From assembly GCF_004337985.1 (NCBI RefSeq), contig NC_043742.1, positions 620,001-684,000 of the forward strand: a DNA stretch of 64,000 nt, given 5' to 3'. The notes below the pieces were generated by a model. That model did not search any database, had not been told where the DNA came from, and was given only the letters and a program-made list of their open reading frames with translations. Below are positions 34,777 to 45,984 of this stretch, in pieces. Positions within the stretch are counted from its first letter, which is position 1. Every line of letters starts with the position of its first letter. Both the position numbers and the translations under genes were made by a program. Origin of the DNA: Pyricularia pennisetigena (lineage: Eukaryota; Ascomycota; Sordariomycetes; Magnaporthales; Pyriculariaceae).

Positions 34777-35329
34777 CGCACCGAAACCGTTCATAAGATG
34801 AGAAAAGAATTTAGAAAAATAATAGCGCAAAATAAAATTAAAGAAACAATAAAAACGAGGAATGGTCCGAATATTACATTAAAAATACTAATATTATTGA
34901 AATTAGGACTAAAGGTTTTGGTATATAAAAAAACATGAATGGACCGGACCTTTTGAGGTATTTAACGTGTTAAATTCGATAATACTTATTAATATAAAAA
35001 ATGGCCTTTCCGCGTTCCGAAATACGCATCTAAAACGATACCACCGTTTTGAAAGGAAATAAAAAGAATACTAACGAAACCAGATCGACGGAATTAAAGT
35101 TCCGATACCCAAAGCCCGAACAGCCAAAGCACAGGGGAAGACTTGAAGGATCGGGAAATCGAAAATTAAACGCTCGAAACGAACCTATAAAAATGAGGAA
35201 CGCAAAACCCGGAATCACAATATAAACACCACCCCTGGGTATAATATTAAAGGGCGACGAAAAAGAAAAACGGTATTTTAAATTAAACAACCACATAAAA
35301 ACGAAATTTGAACGATTGCAAAGGAAAAC

Positions 35330-35886
35330 TGTTAACAATATGGGTTGCTAACAGGGGTTTAGGCATTAACCTAGGTGCGGCGTGGTGCTAGCTGCGTTGT
35401 AAAGGCCTGTAATTACAGGGCTTAAATACACTAAATTGTTCACTGAATTTGGGATGGATAAATTTCATTCATTGGTGGGGGAAACTCCGCTTTATCTCCC
35501 TTTCATACTTTCCGACATCGAAGTGGGGGTCCGCATGCCAGAAAACGCTCCGGTACCGCACACGATTTTCCGAAAAATTATTTTGTATCCGTTGTTGAAA
35601 AAACACCCTCATTTCCATATAAACCATCTCTGGGCTCACATTAATTTGCTGATTTGGTGAAAATCTTAACCCGGTACAGGGTAGCTGATTTGTAAATGCA
35701 GGGAGGGTATTACAGCCGGCACAGGGTGAAACCCCACTCGCTGACATTTTAAATCGCAACTCCTGCAATACAAAATATAATACAAAATCCGACAGCCCCA
35801 ACAGGCCCACTTCGGCGCTATCTATTGTGGCTAATATAGAGACAAAAGCGGACCCATTACTTGCTAAATAACGCATATAATTAACT
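35330..35886 (+). repeat. LTR-4, best-preserved copy, inserted in Copia-1A
   Basis: About 557 bp starting TGTTAACAATATGGG, inserted between Copia-1A integrase and RT. Copia-1B lacks it at the homologous point (about 53690). Likely target duplication is AAAAC (35325-35329) against AAAAT (35887-35891), again a C-to-T difference. It carries GC-rich patches despite RIP around it. It behaves as a solo LTR: no internal region for this family is present in the window. Confidence 0.75.
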
Positions 35887-37430
35887 AAAATATATAAAAC
35901 GGTAAAAACCCAATTTTTAATAGAAAGGGAGCAATGAACCTACAAATTTGCCGTTAAATACAGACGAAAAAGCCGAATTTAAATTCCCGGGAAACCGTTT
36001 CAAAATCCATATAATAGGAAATGAATACTTTGCTAGTTGCAAGAATTTTACAGCGGGTAAATAAAAATAGTTTAGTAATTAGAAATTTTCGGACTACGAT
36101 TTGTAAACGAAGTTAAAGGGTTACAGGAACGATTTTATAAAAAATAACGTTTTATTGTACAGAGGTACAACGATTTCGAAAAAAAGAAACTGTTTACGCA
36201 ATTACCTACAATAATGCGGTGCAACCAAAGCTTTATATTAGCTTTTACACCAGTTGCAAAGCAGTTCGGATGTGATTTAATATTCAAAGATATTAAGCAA
36301 ACGTATATTTAAAGTTTTACGAAATTATGAAGGGACCTTTTCGTGCGAATCCCAAAAAAATCAAATATCGATATCCCGCTAATACGGTATTTAGATTTAT
36401 TAAACCCTTTTACGGACTCGCAAAGGCAGGTTTATATTGGTTCGTTATATACGAGCGTTATTGACAAAATCGTTTAAATTATATTCCATTAAATTACGAT
36501 CCAGATTTATTCTTCTCCAAACAAAACGACAATTTTGGTATTATGGGAGTGCAAACAAATAATATGTTAAATTTGGAAAAATAAACAATTTATTTTTAGT
36601 AAAGGTTTAAACATGTGCCAAAGAAAAACAATTCAACAAATTCCAGCCTGTAACGACGAACCAACCAGTGGTAAAATATAAATATATAGTTTAACGAACC
36701 AGAGGGGCGTATATTATATCGATCTGTTAGCCGGAAACTGCATTCAATTATACCGCGGCGGCGCAAACAGTAAAACCCGATAAGGAGAGTTATAATTTAA
36801 TAAATAAACGAATGCTAACGCCAAAACGCATAAGAAGGGCTTCTTATATTTCAATAGATTTCAAAACAGCGAAATTATACGTATTTATTGACGGGACCTT
36901 TATTAATCATAAGGATTTTAGCTCCCAAATCGGATACGTAGGATTTTACGGGAATGAATGCTCCGTGGATTAGGAAACCGGTTATTATATAACCGGTAAT
37001 ATTATATATTGGTTATCAACCAAATGCCATACAATTTCAAAAAACGTCTTAATAAGCGAAATTTATGGTATAATTAGTGGATTGAATATTATGTTTATAT
37101 TAAAAACGATTATCGCAATTGTTTTAAAAAAGTTTAATTTACCTCATTCGCCTGTGGTAGTATATACGGACAACCTATTATTTTACCAATGCCTGATACA
37201 ATCGAAGATTATAGCGGGAAAACAATTTATAATTAATTTTTTGAAATTAAAATAGCAATATAAAAATCGTAAAGCTAAAGATATTAGGTGGATTTTAGGA
37301 GAGACGAATCCCGCAGATTGTATGACGAAAAAAGCGCCCAATGGGGTTATAACCAAGTTCATAAATGTTAATTCGACGGTAATACGCATTAAAGGAATGG
37401 TTAAAAGGTTATAAAATTTACCGGTAAGAA
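35887..37430 (+). pseudogene. Copia-1A reverse transcriptase and RNase H (degraded)
   Basis: Readable blocks are AFTPVAKQFGCDL (about 36242), IPLIRYLDLLNPFYGLAKAG (about 36380), then the RNase H: LYVFIDGTFINHKDFSSQIG (about 36880-36940), KNVLISEIYGI, VVVYTDNLLFYQCL and IRWILGETNPADCMTK (about 37280-37325). Order and motifs are those of Ty1/copia. The YVDD block is not recognisable. Stops are frequent. Confidence 0.75.
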
Positions 37431-37869
37431 CGAGAAAATTAATGGACGAATTAAATTAATTGGGAACGGCGAAACGATATAATGCGCCGTTAGCGATTGG
37501 AAAAACGCGCCGTGTGGTAGAGCGTATCGATAAAAGATACCGAAAAACACCGCAACGTTTTTACCAAAAGAAAAAGAAAATAAAAACAGCGTTATAAAAG
37601 CTTAATGTTATATATTAGGTTAAATATCGTCGTTATTATTTTCCTCCTTATCCTCCTTACTAAGCAGAGCATTATATCCGGTTTATACAGGATTTTGAAC
37701 CGATAAAATATTAAATTAACAAATGGCGGCAGCGTCGCCAGCAAAACGGCGTTCTTCCGACGACAAATATTTAAAATTATCGGTCGCGGTAGAATTACTT
37801 GTATAAAAGGCGATCATTAATATACCTTTGATAGTCGTGCGCCACCGATTGAGATCCTAAAAACGTGTA

Positions 37870-38160
37870 TTAGTGGATTAAAATATATAAACAGCGTTTC
37901 AACAAATTTACGGCAATAATCGCGATAAATATTTCAGCGGGAGGCGTTTTAGCTTTCCGTTTCTTGGGAATGGTAGTAGTAGACGAAAAACCCGATTTTT
38001 TGGGCTCGTTTTTAGAAAAAAGCGTCGGCCTTTTGCAAATGATAAGTACGCAAAAATAACGTCGCGGGTTTAAAGGCGATAATAGGATTAAATTAACTGT
38101 GTTAAATGGCCCAATAAGAAAGAAAAAAATTCCAAATTGCCAATTTATATTAATTTGCAA
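37870..38160 (-). pseudogene. Antisense ORF between pol and 3' LTR of Copia-1A
   Basis: A 96-codon minus-strand frame in the 1.46-kb gap between RNase H and the 3' LTR. It contains TIPKKRKAKTPPAEIFIAII. The homologous segment in Copia-1B (about 55800-56090) encodes the same order of residues, PKKRK..(x)PPTETFIAII, on the minus strand apart from a 1-base A-run difference. PKKRK resembles a classical nuclear localisation signal. Copia elements normally have little between RNase H and LTR, so an accessory antisense gene is possible. Function unknown; both copies are RIP-damaged. Confidence 0.35.
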
Positions 38161-38891
38161 AAATAACCTTATTTACATTTAGGGCAACGACCAAACAGCG
38201 GAGTAATAATGTAACAAACATTAAAAAGTCCTTACTGAATTCGCTTGCCAAGGAAATAAGACTTGAAGCAGGTTAAACAGGGAATAGGGCGTGATATTGA
38301 AAAATAACGATTAATAGCTTGAGTAATAACGACAAAGTTAGAAATAAGAATTTACCCTCGTCGGAAGCATCGGGAGAAGTAGATATAATGGCGAAAATTA
38401 AGTTGTGATTAAACCGATTGATTAAAAGGGTAAACAAAACAATAGATGAAACAACAAAACGGTTAAGGAGGATAAGTGCTAAACAATAATTTGAAAAAAT
38501 GTTGAAAAAAGGTTTTGAAAAACTATTATAATTACGTATTAAAATTCATGGCAGGAAAAGGCCTTTTTATAAATAAAAGGAATCGGGAAAAACTAGCAGC
38601 TAATTAAAAACGACGTCGCGGCAATCGAATAATAAAGTGAATAAATAATGGGAGCATTAAACGAAATTATTTAAAGTTATTATTATAATGAAGGTTACGT
38701 AATTAATAATGACTTTGATAGGAATTTATAACGGGTTGCGGAGAGTAAACGCGCAACGAATAAGCATTAAAACCGTTTTTAGAAAATGTATCGCAAATTG
38801 CGTGGCTATTTTGTTATTTTTCGTTTTATAGATTGTTTTTGCGATTAGATTGCAGGTTATTAACCGCGTGCAAAAAAGAAAGAATTGCCGG

Positions 38892-39121
38892 TGTCGGAAT
38901 AGAGGGAATTGCGGTTAAATTAAAAATAGAGCGATAAATCACGTGCAATGCCGCACGGGCCAATTGCACGTGACTTACCCGCCCAATTGCGAGTATAAGA
39001 CGGAAGGACGTACATACACTCACCTTTGGACAGTTTCATGGAACAGACAATCAATACATATCTTTATACTGGCATAATAACGTTCTGTTAATCGATCGAT
39101 ATTACGAAAAGCCTATGGACA
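38892..39121 (+). repeat. Copia-1A 3' LTR
   Basis: 230 bp starting TGTCGGAATAGAGG and ending CCTATGGACA, the partner of 22153-22382. It is followed by the target duplication TATAC. Confidence 0.9.
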
Positions 39122-39126
39122 TATAC

Positions 39127-39833
39127 CCTATTTGAAGGCCCTATAACGTGGAAGTGTAAAAAGGCTAATATTATAGTTTTAAACACTCCAGAAGCCGATG
39201 CTGATGCTTTAGCGGAAGCCCTGCGTGAAACATAGTGGTTTGAAAGCCTATTTATAGAGATTAGATTTCCTATAAAAGGCCCTAGTACAATATTCTGAAA
39301 TAATACAGGCTTTACAATTAGCGCATACAACCCTACGCACCACCAACGTATTAAACATACGTTATTAAAATTTCACTACGCACGGGAGTTAGTTACAAAT
39401 TGATTAATAACCCAAAAATACCTGGAATCCAAACAAATGCCCGCTAATAACCTAAAAAAACCCCTAACGCTTCCAATTCACAAGGTTTTTTTTTAGAGTT
39501 TATAAGGTTTAAACCCCTAAAAGCTTAGTTGTTACCTATTCAAATTAGGGCATTTGATTAGTTCGTTAGTTAATTACCACTAAATTTTCCTAATCTGCAA
39601 TATCGGATTTTTGTTAGCCCAATACCGGCCGTACTACCCGAATCTACCCTGCACAGGTTAATTAATAAGCGAATCATACCCACTTTATACACAGAGTTAA
39701 ATTCAAATTGAAAAAAGCACGTGTTTTGGGCGATTACCGCATTCGAAATACCCTATGTGATATGCCTAGTATGGATTATTACCAACGAACAACCAAATGA
39801 ATTACCTGGCTTAATAGTTAATTCCGTGGGTTA
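39127..39833 (+). pseudogene. Copia-2 RNase H end and 3' region (continued after Copia-1A)
   Basis: Resumes Copia-2 from 22152: LFEGPITWKCKKANIIVLNT, PEADADALAEALRE and NPTHHQRIKHTLLKFHYARE (39130-39400), matching copia RNase H (SKKQ..VALSTAEAEY, HQRTKHI..KYHYIRE, KPL). About 350 bp of 3' region or LTR follows, then the foldback MITE at 39834. The end of Copia-2 was not located. Confidence 0.8.
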
Positions 39834-40638
39834 ACGTTGGGTACCCCCTGATGGCTAACCGCCCTAATGGACACCCTTTTAACACCAAAACTCCCCTTTT
39901 CGAAAACAATATAATAAATAAAATAAAAATCGTATCGATACCGTTTTAAAGATTTATACAGGGATTTAATATTGAGACCTATACCGAAAAGGATTTTTGG
40001 ATATGTATAATATATTTTGTCAGTTTGGCGGTTAAATCCGGTTTTAGATTTTCCCATACAAATTGTATGGTAGCGAAAAACGGTAAGAATTACCGCAAGT
40101 TCCCGTTTTAAAAGCCAAAATTACAAATATTATTAAATTGTTATTTATCCAACCGATTACTTATTTTAATAATGTTTATTTATTATCTTTTGCTACATTA
40201 TACGTAATATTCATATAAACACTATAAGCTTATATGGTATATATATATATATATATATATATCTCCGCTAACTAAACGTTGAATAAATCGTAGAAAAACA
40301 GGGCAACCACTTTATTAAAGTTATTTATATATAATATAATAGTATTTTCAATTTTGGCTTTTAAAACGGGAAAATGCGGTAATTATTACCGTTCTTCGTT
40401 ACCCTACAATTTGTACGGGAAAATCTGAAACCGGATTTAACCGCCAAACTGTAAAAATATATTATACATATCCAAAATTCCTTTTCGGTATAGGTTTCAT
40501 TATTAAATCCCTGTATAGACTTTTAAAATGGTATTGATACGACTCTTATTCGATTTATTATAGCGTTTTCCAAAGGGGGAGTTTTTGTGTAAAAAGGGTG
40601 TCCATTAGGGGTGGTGGCCATCAGCGGGTACCCAACGT
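39834..40638. mobile_element. Foldback MITE copy 2, with TA target duplication
   Basis: An 805-bp element with ends ACGTTGGGTACCCCCTGATG and GCGGGTACCCAACGT and TA on both sides (39832-39833, 40639-40640). Long inverted arms of about 300 bp (for example, TTTGGCGGTTAAATCCGG at 40024 against its complement CCGGATTTAACCGCCAAA at 40432) surround a TA-rich loop (about 40238-40262). No gene. It is the same family as 1262-2069, and its ends match Fot-A. Confidence 0.88.
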
Positions 40639-40640
40639 TA

Positions 40641-40881
40641 ATATTTTGCAAATCGCGGGTTTGAATCCGGGGGTTATCACAATTTTGGGGTTTTTTCCAA
40701 TTCGGGGGTTCGTCCATTTCGGGGGTTATGGGTCGCTATAAAGGGCTTAATTATCTAGGGGGCTTATATCGGGAGTTCGAGTTGGGTTAGGGCATAAAAG
40801 GGATCTCTTTTTGTGGAAAGTTTTCTTTTATATGCTTTTCTTTTTCGAGTTTATGTGAATAATAACAAAAAAATGGGTTCT
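40641..40881. other. Unassigned spacer downstream of the MITE
   Basis: Probably the continuation of the sequence the MITE entered (Copia-2 3' region). It contains several GGGGGTT phrases (40671-40745). GCGGGTTTGAATCCGGGGG (about 40655-40673) resembles a TpsiC arm, but no other tRNA parts are present. Confidence 0.3.
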
Positions 40882-41435
40882 TGATTATATGCGTTATTTA
40901 GCCTGTAATAGGCCCACGTTCATTCGTATATAAGCTACAATAGATAGTGCCGAAGTGGGGTTGTCGGGGTTGTCGGATTTTCCGTTGTATTGTATATTAC
41001 AGGAGTTGCGATTTAAAGGGTTAGCGAGTGGGGTTTACCCTATACTGGGTTTAACACCCACCCTGCACCTTCGAGTTAGCAACCCTTTATCGTGTTAAAA
41101 TTTTCACCAAATTAGCAAATTAGTGCAAACCCAAAAACGGTTCATATGGAAATAAGGGTGTTTTTTCAACAACGTATATAAAATAATTTTTCGGAAAATC
41201 GTGTGCGGTACTGGAACGCTTCCAGGGGTGCGCATCCCCACTTCGATGTCGGAGAAAATATAAGGGAGATAAAGCAAAGTCTCCCCCACCAATGAATCTA
41301 AGTTACTAATCCCAAAATTAGTGGATTGATTTAGTGCATTTAAGCCCTGTAACTACAGGCCTTTACAGCGCAGCTAGCACCACGCCGCACCTAGGCTAAT
41401 GCCTAAACCCCCATTAGCAACCCATATAGTTAACA
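40882..41435 (-). repeat. LTR-4 copy (reverse orientation)
   Basis: 554 bp from TGATTATATGCG to ATAGTTAACA, nearly the same length as the copy at 35330. It directly abuts a plus-strand LTR-4 fragment (41436-41551), with no matching target duplication, so the pair reflects rearrangement. Confidence 0.8.
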
Positions 41436-41551
41436 CAAAATATAACGGAAAATCTGACAACCCCAACAGCCTCATTTCGGCACTATGTATTGTGGCTTAT
41501 CTTTAAATAAAAGTGGACCCATCACAGGCTAAATAACGCTTATAATATCAA
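41436..41551 (+). repeat. LTR-4 3' fragment (plus orientation)
   Basis: About 115 bp matching the last part of LTR-4 (AAAATATAACGGAAAATC, then ATTGTGGCTTATC, GGACCCATCACAGGCTAAAT). It forms an inverted pair with the preceding copy and runs into a minisatellite. Confidence 0.7.
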
Positions 41552-41660
41552 TAATAATTGCAAAAACGATAAAAACGATAATAATTGCAAAAACGATAAA
41601 AACGATAATAATTGCAAAAACGATAAAAACAATAATAATTGCGATGACGATAAAAATAAT
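41552..41660 (+). repeat. 27-bp minisatellite, about four units, open in one frame
   Basis: The 27-bp unit AATAATTGCAAAAACGATAA plus AAACGAT is repeated about 3-4 times with decay in the last unit. In one frame each unit reads NNCKNDKND. The frame stays open through about 41780 (GVKSYAGYEVANYVNRINLS, then TGA). It could be the tail of a real low-complexity protein-coding repeat, but there is no start and the upstream sequence is LTR. Confidence 0.6.
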
Positions 41661-41832
41661 GGGGTTAAATCTTATGCGGGGTATGAGGTTGCAAATTACG
41701 TAAATAGGATTAATCTTTCGGATATATTTCTTAATGTTATGGGAAATATATTTCCATTATTAGATTTGGGCCTATTTTGAAAATAATGGTATATAGAATA
41801 AAATATTATATTTATGAAAACATATCATATAA

Positions 41833-44800
41833 TAGTCTCAGGGCTCATCCCTGAAGCCCAGAGCTCCACAATTAATCCACTTCGTGGCTCAATTGCGGCT
41901 TTGCAATGTACCTGTGGGTAGTCTCAGTGCTTAAACTAGACCCCCCTGCTCCGCAGTGGGGACCGAGCGCTCCATGTACCTTTCAGCCACATGGCTTTTC
42001 GACCAATTACATTGGCCGAAAAAATCGCGCGCGTTCTAGTCTAAGGACATCTTGTCGCATTTCGCCGTTCATGGCGGTACTACCAACGATAATCTGTCGC
42101 ATTTCGCCGTTTATAACGGTATTTTTGATAATATATTTAATATTACGATATCGCTTATGATTATTTTATTAATATAAGGATAATTTGTGGTATTCTGCCG
42201 TTTGTAGCGGGTAAATGCAATATATTCGCATTATAATGGTAAAAGAAAATAATGTACCCATAGTATGCAATTAAATATTCGTATAAAAAAATAAATAAAA
42301 ATTATAAAAATATATGGTAATTTGCGTTAAGTTTATTGGAGTTTGCTGAATACTTAAATGCCTGCCGCGTCTTTATAGCTACTGTATTTGGAAAGATATT
42401 AAAATATTAAATAAAATTTGTAATTTTTTATTATATTTAATTCTTGTTTTAAATAATGGTATGCAATAATTATTTTAATTTATTTTACAGCTTTTATACC
42501 TTAGTAAACCTAATACTGCAAAGTGCATGCAATTATCGATTAAAACAAAAGTTTTATTAATATTCTTATATAAATTAACAATTTGTTAAAAAATTAAATA
42601 ATTTACGCAAATATTGGTAGAATGAAAATATTTTCACTTGATATATTCCTTAATCAATTTGCTAGTAGATTCTATATAAGTTTTTTTTTATAAATTTTAT
42701 TTAATTAAATAAAGCAAAAAATACAAAAAAAACACAAATTTAGCATTTGTTTATATAAAAACATAAGAAGGGCCGGTATTGCAAGTCGGGTTTTACGTTA
42801 ACGTTTATTTATATATATAATCCACTTTTTCAAATTTTGGTTTTCTTAATGTCAGAATTGGTAAAAATGTAAAAGCATTTCGATGGTAAAATATATATAA
42901 AATTGGATATACCTTACCTATCCGCATATTTAAGGGCTTATATAACTAGGTATACGTGCAAAAATGTGATATTATATTAAATATATATATATCACCCCCC
43001 ACGTGCAAAAACCACAAAATTCTTCTGCAAAACAAAAATAATATAAAATTAATTAAATAAAGCAAAAAAATTTGTAAAATACATATTTACCATTTGTTTT
43101 TATTAAACAGTTTTTAAAGCCGATATTGTAAGTACGATTGGATTTGGACGTTTGTCTATATACGTAATCGAATCTTTGAAATTTTGGTTTTATTATCGTT
43201 AAAACTGGTAAAAATATAAGCGAGTTTCGATTGTAAATTATATATAAAAAAGTATATACTTTGCCTATCCGCTTATTTAATTGCTTATATAATCCGATAT
43301 AAGCACCAAAATTTCTTAGAACGATATATACATATATACGACCCTCCACGTGCAAAAAGTATAAAATTTGGTCAAAAATTAAAAATAATATTAAAAAAAA
43401 TCGAAAATCGAAAAAAAATCGAAAAAACAGTACCGCCATAAACGGATTAAGGGCGGGCTATATCCAACTTTTAATTGGCGTACCGGGTGCAAAAAGTTTT
43501 GGATTTATGAAAAAGGCCTAACAATTCCTATTTTTAACGATATTTTCTTTTTTCGATGTTTTGCGTGGTTGTGGAATAATAAGGGAGTGTCGGTAGCAAA
43601 AAGGCCAAAAATACCGCCATAAACGGCGAAAATCGACAAATTGTCCTCAAACCTGAACCAAAGCGTTCTTTGGATGGACCCACAGGTACATTGCAAAGCC
43701 GCAATTGAGCCACGAAGTGGAGCGAAGCGAACGAAGTGGATCAATTGTGGAGCTTTGGGCTTCAGGGATGAGCCCTGAGACTAACCTGTGGGTCCATCCA
43801 AAGAACACTCTGGTTCAGGTCTGAGGACAATTTGTCGATTTTCGCCGTTTATGGCGGTATTTTTGGCCCTTTTTCGACCGACACTCCTTTATTATTCCAC
43901 AATTACGCAAAATATTAAAAAAGAAAAATATCGTTGAAGATAGCGTTTAGTATTGCTATTAGCAGCGATTTGATTTATTGTTTTATCTTTTATAATGGCC
44001 GAATTCGATACCACCTGCCCTTAATCCGTTCATGGCGGTACTGTTTTTTCGATTTTTTTTCGATTTTCGACTTTTTTTAATATTATTTTTAACTTTTAAC
44101 CAAATTTTATACTTTTTGCACGTGGAGGGTGGTATATATGCATATATCGTTATTGGGAATTTTGGTGTATATACCAGATTATATAAGCAGTTAAATAAGC
44201 GGATAGACAAAATATATACTTTTTTATATATAACTTACAATCGAAACTCGTTTATATTTTTACCAGTTTTAACGATAATGAAACCAAAATTTTAAAACTT
44301 CGATTACGTATATAAACAGACGTCCAGGTCTTATCCTATCTATAATATCGGCTTTAAAAACTTTTTAATAAAAAAAATGTTAAATGTGTATTTTATAAAT
44401 CTTTTTGCTTTATTTGATTAATTTTATATTATTTTTGTTTTGCAGCCAAATCTTATGGTTTTTGCACGTGCGGGGTGACATATATATATTTAATATAATG
44501 CTACATTTTGGTACGTATATGTAATTCTATAAGCCGTTAAATATGCGGATAGGTAAAGAGTATCCAATTTTATATATATTTTACAATCGAAATGCTTGTA
44601 CATTTTTACCAAATTTAATATTAATAAAACCAAAGTTTGAAGAAGTGGATAATGTTTATAAATAAACGTCAACGTAAAAGCCGATCTACAATACCGGCCC
44701 TTTTTATTTTTTTATATAAAAAAACGCTAAATTTGTAATATTCTAATATTTCTTGCTTTATTTAATTTAATAAAATTTATAAAAAAAGAGTAAAATAAAG

Positions 44801-45552
44801 TTCTTCAATAAATTAATAAAACCATGCCTGAATTAAGCTTTCTTTTAATCTTATCAACAATTGCGTAAATTATTCAAGTTTTTAACAAAATGTTAGTTAA
44901 TATACAAATATCAATAATACTTTTGTTTAAATTGATAATTGCATGCTCTTTGTAGTATTACGTCTACTAGGCTATAAATACTGTAACTAAAATTAGAATT
45001 TGTACTATATACTATTATTCAAAATAGAAACTAGATATAATGAAAAATTACACATTTTACTTAATATTTTAATATCTTTTCAAATACAGTGCTTACAAAA
45101 ACGCGGTCGGCAGTCAAGTAATCAGCAAACTCCAATAAATCTAACGCAGCTTACTATATATTTTTATAATTTGTATTTATTTTTTTATACGAATATTTAT
45201 TTGCATACTATGGGTACACTATTTTCTTTTACCATTATAATGCGAATATATTGTATATACCCGCTACAAACGGCAGAATCCCACAAATTATCCTTATATA
45301 AATAAAATAATTATAAGCGATATCGTAATATTAGGTATATTATTAATAATACCGTTATAAACGGCGAAATGCGACAAATTATCGTTGGTGGTACCGCCGT
45401 GAACGGCGAAATGCGACAAGATGTCCTCAGACTAGAACGAGCGCGATCTTTTCGGCCAATGTAATTGGTCGAAAAGCCATGTCGCTGAAAGGTACATGGA
45501 GCGCTCGGTCCCCACTGCGAAGCAGGGGGGTCTAGTCTGAGCACTGAGACTA
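41833..45552 (+). mobile_element. CLE-6, complete element interrupted by CLE-7
   Basis: Left end TAGTCTCAGGG at 41833, right end CTGAGACTA at 45552, with perfect 9-bp target duplications ATCATATAA (41824-41832 and 45553-45561). CLE-7 plus its 9-bp duplication splits it after the first 86 bp; removing them leaves 1846 bp, close to the 1865-bp standard. It has the same internal tandem units as CLE-5. Confidence 0.9.
41919..43783 (-). mobile_element. CLE-7, complete 1865-bp element inserted in CLE-6
   Basis: Reverse orientation, exactly 1865 bp like CLE-5. Flanked by ACCTGTGGG (41910-41918 and 43784-43792), and that 9-mer occurs once at the corresponding point in uninterrupted copies (ATGTACCTGTGGGTCCATCC). 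This proves both the ends and the 9-bp duplication. The left-end fold of this copy carries an extra AGCGAAGCGA run at about 43720-43735. Confidence 0.93.
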
Positions 45553-45802
45553 ATCATATAATAATAAATCTTTTTCATTTTTTCATGTATCGGGGGAAAT
45601 GGTTGTTGGCGATATTACAATATTGGGTTTATTATTAATAATACTGTTATAAACGGCGAAATACGACCAATTAATGTGAGATTGAAACAAGCGCGATTTT
45701 TTCGGCCATTGTAATTGGTGGAAAAGCCATGTGGTTGAAAGGTATATGGAACGCTCGGTTCCTATTGCGAAACGAGGGGGCCTAGTTTAAACACTGAAAC
45801 TA
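45553..45802 (+). repeat. CLE-8, right-end fragment
   Basis: From about 45600, divergent CLE right end (AACGGCGAAATACGACC iteron, TTTTTTCGGCCATTGTAATT fold arm), ending CACTGAAACTA at 45802. More mutated than CLE-6, so older. The left half is missing. Confidence 0.65.
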
Positions 45803-45984
45803 GATTTAACGATTAAACAAATTAATTGTGCAACAACAGTATATTATCTCTATCACCCGCTAGTAAAGAGTTATTTGCCATTTTAACTTTCCATTAACCT
45901 TATACGTAATACACCTTTTCCCCGCGTTTCAGATTAAACCTATTTTACTTCGTAACTTTTTTATAAGATATAATGCGAGTAAAG

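Larger units (their letters stand above)
22153..39121 (+). mobile_element. Copia-1A, retrotransposon interrupted by a Gypsy element
   Basis: Ty1/copia element with 230-bp LTRs at 22153-22382 and 38892-39121 and a perfect 5-bp target duplication TATAC (22148-22152 and 39122-39126). It is inserted in the RNase H region of Copia-2. Its own interior is split by Gypsy-1 (23123-32221) inside gag and by an LTR-4 copy (35330-35886) between integrase and RT. Without these it would be about 7.3 kb, matching Copia-1B (7417 bp). Domain order gag, protease, integrase, RT, RNase H is that of Ty1/copia. All genes are degraded. Confidence 0.92.

Noticed and set aside
41552..41660. CRISPR-like array
   Set aside because: 27-bp units are contiguous with no spacers, and the sequence is eukaryotic; it is a minisatellite.
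43053..43439. 128-aa minus-strand ORF repeated in other CLE copies (44032-44295, 61844-62146)
   Set aside because: It overlaps the 361-bp AT-rich internal unit, has a composition (I/Y/F/K/N) expected of AT-rich DNA, no known motif, and is truncated differently in each copy. Conservation follows the DNA repeat rather than codon positions, as far as I can judge.
43505..43744. Recurring ORF with APLRGSIAALQCTCGSIQRT
   Set aside because: By-product of the CLE left-end fold, present at every left end.
45311..45544. Recurring 75-84-aa ORF beginning MLRLDPPASQWGPSAPCTFQ in many places
   Set aside because: It is a by-product of the CLE right-end fold read in reverse; it appears wherever that end occurs and extends into iterons. 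No protein evidence.
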